Source: Tranquillimonas alkanivorans (lineage in GTDB: Bacteria; Pseudomonadota; Alphaproteobacteria; Rhodobacterales; Rhodobacteraceae). From it: DNA of 64,000 nucleotides. Location of the stretch: the NCBI RefSeq assembly GCF_900115595.1, contig NZ_FOXA01000003.1:124001-188000 (forward strand). The letters run 5' to 3'. The stretch's first letter is position 1; every line of letters begins with the position of its first letter. Positions 55,499 through 64,000 of this stretch are shown here, piece by piece. The translations under genes were made by a program, and so were the position numbers. The notes under the pieces were generated by a model, which was not told the DNA's origin, did not search any database, and was given only the letters and a program-made list of their open reading frames with translations.

Positions 55499-55566
55499 TC
55501 ATCTTCGGTCCCGAATTATCCTCGGGGGGAGTCGCCGCAGGCGACGGGGGGGCGGAAGGCCCCCCT
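55499..55566 (-). repeat. Dispersed intergenic repeat, copy F
   Basis: On the minus strand: GTCGCCTGCGGCGACTCC, CCCCGAGGATAATTC, GGACCGAAGATGAG. It lies between the converging ends of the kinase gene and hemN. Confidence 0.8.
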
Positions 55567-55576
55567 GCACCGGGCG

Positions 55577-56947
55577 TCAGGACGCCTTCGAGAAAACGGC
55601 GTTTTCCGCCGCGTAGCCGTCATAGCCGCGCGCGACCATGCGGGCGAGCGGCCGGCCCCCGGGGGCGAGCCGGATACCCCCGTCGGACGTGCGCGCCACG
55701 ACCGAGGCGAAGCGGTCTGCCGTCGCGGCGTGTACCGGCAGCAGGATGTCGGCCAGCGGGCCGGCTTCCCGTCTCAGCGCGTCCTGGTCGATGGCGAAGT
55801 CGCACATCAGCATCTCGATCGCGCGGCCGCGCACGAGGTCCTCGTCGGTGTTGAGGTGGCCCTTCGCGCCGGCCAGGCCGCCGGCCTCGATCCGCTGGAC
55901 GTAGGCGGGCGTGGCGGGCGCGTTCTGCACGTAGCCCTGCCGGAAGCGAGAGATCGACGAGGTGCCAAGCCCGATCAGCGTCGGGCAGGTGTCTTCGGTA
56001 TAGCCTTGGAAGTTCCGCCGCAGGCGACCGGTCTCGGCCGCGCGGGCGAGACCGTCGCCGGGCAGGGCGAAGTGGTCGATGCCGATGGCGCGGAAGCCCG
56101 CCGCCGTAAACGTCTCGGCGGCGAGACGCGCGAGCCGGAAGCGCGCCTCGTCGCCCGGAAGTGCGGCCTCGTCGATCAGCTTCTGGCGTTTCGACATGTG
56201 CGGCACGTGGGCGTAGCCGAAAAGCGCCAACCGGTCCGGCGCAAGGCTCAGCACCTTGTCCACCGTGTCCGCCAGCCGCGCCGCGTCCTGGTGCGGCAGG
56301 CCATAGACCAGATCGGCGTTGAGCGAGGCGACCCCGGCCTCGCGCAACATCGCGACGCAGTCGCGGGTGACCTCGAAGCTCTGCGGCCGGCCGATGGCAG
56401 CCTGCACGTCGGGCGAGAAGTCCTGGATGCCGATGCTGGCGCGGTTCAGCCCCGCCGCCCGCAGCGCCGCGATCTTGTCGGCGTCCACCATCGTCGGGTC
56501 GATCTCGACCGAGAACTCGAATTCATCGGCCACCGGGAACACGTCGCGGACCGCGTCCGACAGCCGCGCGATCATGTGCGGCGGCAGGATGGTCGGCGTC
56601 CCGCCGCCCCAGTGCAGCCGGCCCATGCGCACGCCTTTTGGCAGGTGGCGCGCGACGACCGCCAGTTCCGCCTCGAGCGTGCCGAGGTAGCTTTCCACCG
56701 GCGACAGCGTGCGGGTGCCCTGCGTGTGGCAGGCGCAGAACCAGCAGAGCCGTTCGCAAAACGGGATGTGGACATAGACGGAGACGGGCTCGGCGGGATC
56801 GAGCCGCGCCAGGCACTCGGCCTGGAAGTCCGCGCCGGTGGCCGGAGAGAAGACGGGCGCCGTCGGGTAGCTCGTGTAACGCGGCACGCGCGCGTCGAAG
56901 AGGCCGAGGGTCCGGAGCTGTGCGATCTGTTCCATGCCGCCCGTCAT
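55577..56947 (-). CDS. hemN: Oxygen-independent coproporphyrinogen III oxidase
   Basis: The 456-aa radical-SAM enzyme makes protoporphyrinogen IX without oxygen. The iron-sulfur motif is C64-x3-C68-x2-C71 (FCERLCWFCACH). Other HemN blocks are RYTSYPTAP, GGGTPT, EFSVEIDP and YGLPHQD. The length and the RYTSYPTA start separate it from the shorter HemW proteins. An FNR box 24 bases upstream fits induction under low oxygen, as known for hemN in Rhodobacter. The ATG at 56947 is used; another lies four codons later. Confidence 0.93.
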   Translation of the reverse strand: MTGGMEQIAQLRTLGLFDARVPRYTSYPTAPVFSPATGADFQAECLARLDPAEPVSVYVHIPFCERLCWFCACHTQGTRTLSPVESYLGTLEAELAVVARHLPKGVRMGRLHWGGGTPTILPPHMIARLSDAVRDVFPVADEFEFSVEIDPTMVDADKIAALRAAGLNRASIGIQDFSPDVQAAIGRPQSFEVTRDCVAMLREAGVASLNADLVYGLPHQDAARLADTVDKVLSLAPDRLALFGYAHVPHMSKRQKLIDEAALPGDEARFRLARLAAETFTAAGFRAIGIDHFALPGDGLARAAETGRLRRNFQGYTEDTCPTLIGLGTSSISRFRQGYVQNAPATPAYVQRIEAGGLAGAKGHLNTDEDLVRGRAIEMLMCDFAIDQDALRREAGPLADILLPVHAATADRFASVVARTSDGGIRLAPGGRPLARMVARGYDGYAAENAVFSKAS

Positions 56948-56970
56948 ATGGCCCCGCGCCGTGCCCGACT

Positions 56971-56984
56971 TTGAGCGGGATCAA
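56971..56984 (-). promoter_or_regulatory. FNR/FnrL box of hemN
   Basis: TTGAG-CGGG-ATCAA, one mismatch from TTGAT-N4-ATCAA, located 24-37 bases before the hemN start. Anaerobic control of hemN by FNR-type proteins is well known. Confidence 0.75.
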
Positions 56985-57100
56985 ATTGCGCGGCGAAAGC
57001 GGCAAGGCCCGGGGGCTGGCCGGCCGGCGACGCATTGGCGCTAGCATCAGGTGCGTCGTGCTACCGCCGGCCGCCTCCGGGGCATGTGTTCACCAGCCCG

Positions 57101-57691
57101 TCACCCGCTGAACCCGAATTGCCAGACGGCCACCGGAACGGCGAGCAGCAGGATCAGCGAGGCGACCACCAGCGCACCGTCGCGGGTCAGCAATCCGGCG
57201 GCGAACAGCGCGATGACGGCCGAGGCGATGGAGCCCGAGGTGGGAATGATCTCCATGAACGGCATGAAGAGCGTCAGGCACAGGATCAGGATCAGCGGCA
57301 GCCACAGCCAGGGACGGTGGAACAGGAAGGTCAGACGCGCCTTGAGAAAGCGCTCGACGAAGCGGACGGGCTTGCGCAGCCAGCCGATCCCCTTGCAAAG
57401 CTTCGCCGTGGACATCTTCCGGCGGGTGATGAAGCGCGGCAGCCAGACGCATTCGCGTCCGGCGATCATCTGCACCACGAGGATGAAGGTGATCGTCGCG
57501 ACGATCGCGGTGATGCCGGGGATGGCGCTGGCCGGCGAGGTCGAGATCAGCGAGAAGACCAGCATCAGCGAGGCGAACGACTTGCGTCCGAGCTTCTCGA
57601 TCACCTCTTCCACGGGGATGCTTTCCCCGTGAACGGAGCTTTCCAGCTGGTCGAGCACGTCGCTGAGCGCGCGGGTCTTTTCCTTGGGCAT
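57101..57691 (-). CDS. exoD: Exopolysaccharide synthesis protein ExoD family
   Basis: The 196-aa membrane protein matches the ExoD family: KLGRKSFASLMLVFSLISTS, SAIPGITAIVATITFILVVQM, then paired helices near LWLPLILILCLTLFMPFMEI and a C-terminal helix. ExoD of Sinorhizobium affects exopolysaccharide production and alkaline tolerance; its molecular action is not known. No other polysaccharide genes are close. It lies between hemN and glpR on the minus strand with 107 bases before glpR's end. Confidence 0.85.
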   Translation of the reverse strand: MPKEKTRALSDVLDQLESSVHGESIPVEEVIEKLGRKSFASLMLVFSLISTSPASAIPGITAIVATITFILVVQMIAGRECVWLPRFITRRKMSTAKLCKGIGWLRKPVRFVERFLKARLTFLFHRPWLWLPLILILCLTLFMPFMEIIPTSGSIASAVIALFAAGLLTRDGALVVASLILLLAVPVAVWQFGFSG

Positions 57692-57798
57692 GTCTCACCT
57701 TCTTGCACACCTCAAGAAACAGAGGCCGGGCGCAGCAGGTTCCAGCGACCCCCCGCGAACGCGCGATGTGGGTTAATGGGAGCGCGCGGCGGGGGCGC

Positions 57799-58599
57799 TC
57801 AGCGCTCGCCCGACGCGCGCGAGCGGGTGTAGGCCGGCGGTTCACTCAGGGCGATCTCGGTGCCCCAGTCGCGGCAGGCGGAGGCGACGGCCCGGGGCGG
57901 GGCTGCGTCGGTGAAGAAGACGTCGATCTCGGACAGGGAGCCGATGCGTGCCGGAGCGCTGCGGCCGAACTTCGATTGGTCGGCGACCAGGAAACTGCGC
58001 CGGGCCTGCGAAAGGATGGCCTGGTTCACGCCCACCTCCTGCACGTCGAAGTCAAGCAGGTCGCCGTCGTCGTCCATGGCCGAGCAGCCGATCACGGCAA
58101 GGTGGAACTTGAAGCGGCGGATGGTGTCCGTGGTCAGGTTGCCGACGAGACCGCCGTCCGACCGGCGCAGGTTGCCGCCCGTCACGATCACCTGCGCGTC
58201 GGCGTTGGCCGAAAGGATGGTCGCGACGTTCATGTTGTTGGTGACCACCAGCAGGTTGCGGTGGCGCAGAAGCTCGGCGGCGACGGCCTCGGTCGTGGTG
58301 CCGATGCCCAGGAAGATCGAGGAATCCTCGGGAATGCGCGCGGCACAGGCGCGGCCGATATCGACCTTGGCGGCGGCGTTCAGGCTGCGGCGGTGCTCGT
58401 AACCGATATTCGTGGTGCCCGAGGGCAGAACCGCGCCGCCGTGAACGCGCTCGAGCCGACCTTCCTCGGCCAGGTCGCTCAGGTCGCGGCGAATGGTCTG
58501 GAGCGTGACGCCGAAGTGCTCGGCGAGCCCCTCGACCGTCACGCGGCCCTCGCGGCGTGCGATCTCGATGATCTCGGAGTGTCGGAAGTTCTGGGACAT
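57799..58599 (-). CDS. glpR: DeoR-family regulator of glycerol use
   Basis: The 266-aa regulator has the DeoR helix-turn-helix at the N-terminus (GRVTVEGLAEHFGVTLQTIR, RVHGGAVLP) and a sugar-phosphate-sensing domain (SIFLGIGTTTEAVAAELL, VIGCSAMDDDGDLLDFDVQE). It is divergent from glpD and the glycerol ABC transporter, so it is probably GlpR, a repressor released by glycerol 3-phosphate. I placed the start at the ATG 58599 (MSQNFRHSEII); the frame is open to 58662. About 290 bases separate it from glpD. Confidence 0.88.
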   Translation of the reverse strand: MSQNFRHSEIIEIARREGRVTVEGLAEHFGVTLQTIRRDLSDLAEEGRLERVHGGAVLPSGTTNIGYEHRRSLNAAAKVDIGRACAARIPEDSSIFLGIGTTTEAVAAELLRHRNLLVVTNNMNVATILSANADAQVIVTGGNLRRSDGGLVGNLTTDTIRRFKFHLAVIGCSAMDDDGDLLDFDVQEVGVNQAILSQARRSFLVADQSKFGRSAPARIGSLSEIDVFFTDAAPPRAVASACRDWGTEIALSEPPAYTRSRASGER

Positions 58600-58790
58600 G
58601 ACGCCGGCGCGCGCTCCTTTCCGGCTCAGGCTATGCCCGGATCGCGCCATACCGCAAGTCACGGCTTTCGATTCGGGTGCGGATCGCGGTTTTGCGCGGC
58701 TGCGGGTGCAGCCGGAGCGCGGGTCTCACGGGGCGCCGAAAACGTCTGGGAGCGTGCGTGTGGTAGAGAAATCAGACACTTGTCCATACT

Positions 58791-58852
58791 CGAAGGCGAA
58801 ACGAAAACATCCGAACATTATTCTTTTCCGATCAACGTCACCCTGCTACATA
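58791..58852 (+). promoter_or_regulatory. Probable GlpR operator and glpD promoter region
   Basis: A cluster of CGAA/CGAAA units (CGAAGGCGAAACGAAAACAT from 58791, then CCGAAC) is followed by TTCTTTTCC. The segment TACATA (58847-58852), 17 bases after TTTTCC, may be the -10. Repeated CGAAA/TTTCG units are what I would expect of a DeoR-type operator in this group. AT-rich for the region. Confidence 0.45.
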
Positions 58853-58890
58853 ATCAACCTCGAACGGAACTCAGAGGAGGGCGGCTCGGC

Positions 58891-60486
58891 GTGACGCAAA
58901 CCAAGCAGAGCTACGACCTCTTCGTCATCGGCGGCGGCATCAACGGGTGCGGTATCGCGCGTGACGCCGCTGGACGGGGACTGTCGGTTGCGCTGGCCGA
59001 GATGAACGACCTCGCTTCGGCGACATCGTCCGCCTCGACCAAGCTGTTTCACGGTGGGCTGCGCTATCTTGAATACTTCGAGTTCCGGCTGGTGCGCGAG
59101 GCGCTGATCGAGCGCGAGACGCTGCTGCGTGCGATGCCGCACATTTCGTGGCCCATGCGCTTCGTGCTGCCGTATCACCCCGACATGCGGTTCGAGAGCG
59201 CGACGCCGACCTCGAAGCTTCTCAACACGGTGATGCCGTGGATGAAGGGCAGGCGGCCGGCATGGCTGATCCGGCTGGGGCTGTTCCTGTACGACCATCT
59301 CGGCGGGCGAAAGATCCTGCCGGGGACGTCGACAGTCGACCTGCGCGACAGCCCCGAGGGCGCGCCGCTCGAGGACCGGTTCGAGACGGCGTACGAGTAT
59401 TCCGACTGCTGGATCGAGGACAGCCGCCTAGTCGTCCTGAACGCGCGCGACGCGGCCGAACGCGGGGCCGAGATCATGGTGCGCACCGAGGTGGTCGAGG
59501 CGCGCAGTGTGGACGGGGCGTGGGAGGTCGCGCTGAAGGACCGCGACAGCGGCGCGCGCCGTACAGTCCGGGCGCGCATACTCGTCAACGCGGGCGGCCC
59601 ATGGGTCGGCGACATCATCCGCGACAAGGTGCACGGCGACAGCCGCGATGGCGTGCGGCTGGTGCGCGGCAGTCATATCGTCACCAGGCGGCTCTACGAC
59701 CACGACAAGTGCTACTTTTTCCAAGGTACCGACGGGCGGATCATCTTCGCGATCCCGTACGAGACCGACTTCACCCTGATCGGCACCACCGATGCCGAGC
59801 ACGACGACCCATCGCGCAAACCCGTCTGCACGCCCGAGGAGCGCGACTATCTCATCGCGTTCGCCAACAGCTACTTCAAGCGCGACCTCTCGGCCGACGA
59901 CGTGGTCTGGACCTATTCCGGGGTGCGCCCGCTGTATGACGACGGGGCGTCGAGCGCGACGGCCGCAACGCGGGACTACACGTTGAAGGTCGACGACAGT
60001 GGCGGTGCACCGCTGCTCAACGTCTTCGGCGGCAAGATCACGACCTACCGCCGGCTGGCCGAAAGCGCGCTGGAGAAGATGTCGCCGTACTTCCACGGTC
60101 TGTCCGGCCCCTGGACAGCGGGCGTGCCGCTGCCGGGTGGGGATTTTGCAGTGCAGGCGTTCGACGATCTGGTCGGGCGACTGGAGGCAGAGCATCCGTT
60201 CCTCGATGGCTTCTGGGCGCGGCGTCTGGTCCGCGCCTACGGCACCGAGGCGTGGGACGTTCTGCACGGCGCCGCGAAGGCAGAGGATCTCGGACAGCGA
60301 TTCGGTGCTACGCTGACGGCGCGAGAGCTGGAGTGGCTGATGGACCGGGAATGGGCCCGCACCGCCGAAGACGTGGTGTGGCGCCGCAACAAGCTCGGGC
60401 TGCGCCTGAGCACGGAGGAAATCGTGGCCATCGACGGATGGATGGCCGCACGCCAGGCTGAAAGCCGGCACGCGGCGGCGGAGTAG
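58891..60486 (+). CDS. glpD: Aerobic glycerol-3-phosphate dehydrogenase
   Basis: The 531-aa flavoenzyme oxidises glycerol 3-phosphate to dihydroxyacetone phosphate and passes electrons to quinone at the membrane. FAD binding is at DLFVIGGGINGCGIARDA (GGGING, 14-19), with SSASTKLFHGGLRYLE, TTDAEHDDP, and GVRPLYDDG. A C-terminal cap domain follows. The frame is open far upstream, but the GTG at 58891 begins MTQTKQSYD just before the FAD fold and has AGGAGG 10 bases before it. It leads the glycerol operon. Confidence 0.93.
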   Translation: MTQTKQSYDLFVIGGGINGCGIARDAAGRGLSVALAEMNDLASATSSASTKLFHGGLRYLEYFEFRLVREALIERETLLRAMPHISWPMRFVLPYHPDMRFESATPTSKLLNTVMPWMKGRRPAWLIRLGLFLYDHLGGRKILPGTSTVDLRDSPEGAPLEDRFETAYEYSDCWIEDSRLVVLNARDAAERGAEIMVRTEVVEARSVDGAWEVALKDRDSGARRTVRARILVNAGGPWVGDIIRDKVHGDSRDGVRLVRGSHIVTRRLYDHDKCYFFQGTDGRIIFAIPYETDFTLIGTTDAEHDDPSRKPVCTPEERDYLIAFANSYFKRDLSADDVVWTYSGVRPLYDDGASSATAATRDYTLKVDDSGGAPLLNVFGGKITTYRRLAESALEKMSPYFHGLSGPWTAGVPLPGGDFAVQAFDDLVGRLEAEHPFLDGFWARRLVRAYGTEAWDVLHGAAKAEDLGQRFGATLTARELEWLMDREWARTAEDVVWRRNKLGLRLSTEEIVAIDGWMAARQAESRHAAAE

Positions 60487-60517
60487 TCCCGTCGTCGTCC
60501 TGGGGAGGAGGAACGAC

Positions 60518-62699
<2,182 letters not shown>

Positions 62700-62700
<1 letters not shown>

Positions 62701-63571
62701 TGAACAAGACCGTCAACCAGAAAGCATGGTTCCTGGTCCTGCCGGTGCTCGTGCTGGTCAGCTTCTCGGCGATCATCCCGCTGATGACCGTCGTGAACTA
62801 CTCGGTGCAGGACACCTTCGGTAACAACGAGTTCTTCTGGGCCGGGCTCGAGTGGTTCAAGGAGATGCTCGAGGACGAGCGCATGTGGAATGCGCTCCAG
62901 CGGCAGATGTTCTTCTCGGCCGTGATCCTCGCGATCGAGGTGCCGCTGGGCATCTTCGTGGCGCTCAACATGCCGAAAAAGGGCTTCTGGGCGTCGTTCT
63001 GCCTTGTCCTGATGTCGCTGCCGCTTCTCATCCCATGGAACGTGGTGGGCACGATCTGGCAGATCTTCGGCCGGCTCGACATCGGGCTTCTGGGCTACAC
63101 GCTCGACGCCATCGGCATCGACTACAACTATACGCAGGACGCGGTGGATGCCTGGGTGACGATCATCGTGATGGACGTCTGGCACTGGACGTCGCTCGTG
63201 GCCCTGCTGGCCTATGCCGGTCTCCAGTCGATCCCCGACGCCTATTACCAGGCGGCCAAGATCGACCAGGCGAGCCGCTGGAAGGTGTTCCGCTATATCG
63301 AGCTGCCCAAGATGTCGGGTGTGCTGACCATCGCGATCCTCCTGCGGTTCATGGACAGCTTCAAGATCTACACCGAGCCCTTCGTCGTCACCGGCGGCGG
63401 TCCTGGCAATGCGACGACGCTTCTGTCCATCGACTTGGTGAAGATGGCGCTCGGGCAGTTCGACCTGGGCCCGGCCGCCGCCTTCTCGATCATGTATTTC
63501 CTCGTGATCCTGGTTGTTTCGTGGGTCTTTTACACCGTGATGACGAACCTCGACAAAAGGGATGCCAAGTG

Positions 63572-63572
<1 letters not shown>
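62700..63572 (+). CDS. glpP: Glycerol ABC transporter permease GlpP
   Basis: The 290-aa permease has six helices and the binding-protein-dependent loop PDAYYQAAKIDQASRWKVFR, followed by YIELPKMSG. It is the MalF-type partner of the carbohydrate-uptake-1 family. The start overlaps the glpT stop by one base (TGATG). It ends in contact with glpQ, again by one base. Confidence 0.88.

Positions 63573-64000
<428 letters not shown>

Overview
The window is a GC-rich alphaproteobacterial chromosome segment, most likely from the Rhodobacteraceae (roseobacter-type). Supporting signs are a phosphatidylcholine synthase, two complete TRAP transporters, a LigM-type O-demethylase, FnrL-like boxes, the block priA / fsa-like aldolase / DUF484 / xerC, and six copies of a dispersed intergenic repeat around CCTCCGGCGGGGATATTT. 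No prophage, IS element, CRISPR array, rRNA or tRNA was recognised.

Layout. 0-16 kb is mostly housekeeping: a partial DUF5872-like gene, DUF2937, lolC/E-lolD, a DUF1194 gene divergent from an FNR-box cytochrome c, an HExxH lipoprotein, a second related cytochrome c, parE, ileS, a VIT/CCC1 carrier, the YcjF/YcjX pair and truA. 16-28 kb holds a MATE exporter broken by one in-frame TAG, an epimerase, pcs, xerC, DUF484, fsa, priA, an FMO-like oxidoreductase, an MFS carrier and msrA.

28-45 kb is the most distinctive part and consists of two adjacent catabolic islands. The first has a divergent RpiR regulator and then a same-strand run: N-formylglutamate-amidohydrolase-like hydrolase, TRAP DctQ-DctM-DctP, a PuuA/GlnA-like gamma-glutamyl ligase, an aldehyde dehydrogenase and an iron-type alcohol dehydrogenase. 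Together these could import an amino-alcohol or amine, cap it with glutamate, oxidise it and release the product. The second is an amide island: AmiC-like sensor and AmiR-like ANTAR antiterminator behind a textbook terminator placed just before amiC, then a complete peptide-family ABC transporter and an FmdA/AmdA formamidase/acetamidase.

45-52 kb has an Lrp regulator, a semialdehyde dehydrogenase, a secreted five-EF-hand protein, and a LigM O-demethylase followed by its own TRAP system, preceded by paired GTATAC operators. 52-57 kb has a hybrid PAS histidine kinase with two receivers, FNR-box hemN and exoD. 57-64 kb is a glycerol locus: divergent glpR, then glpD and the ABC glycerol transporter genes glpS, glpT, glpP and partial glpQ, cut by the window end.

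All functions are read from sequence motifs and family memory; no database search was possible.
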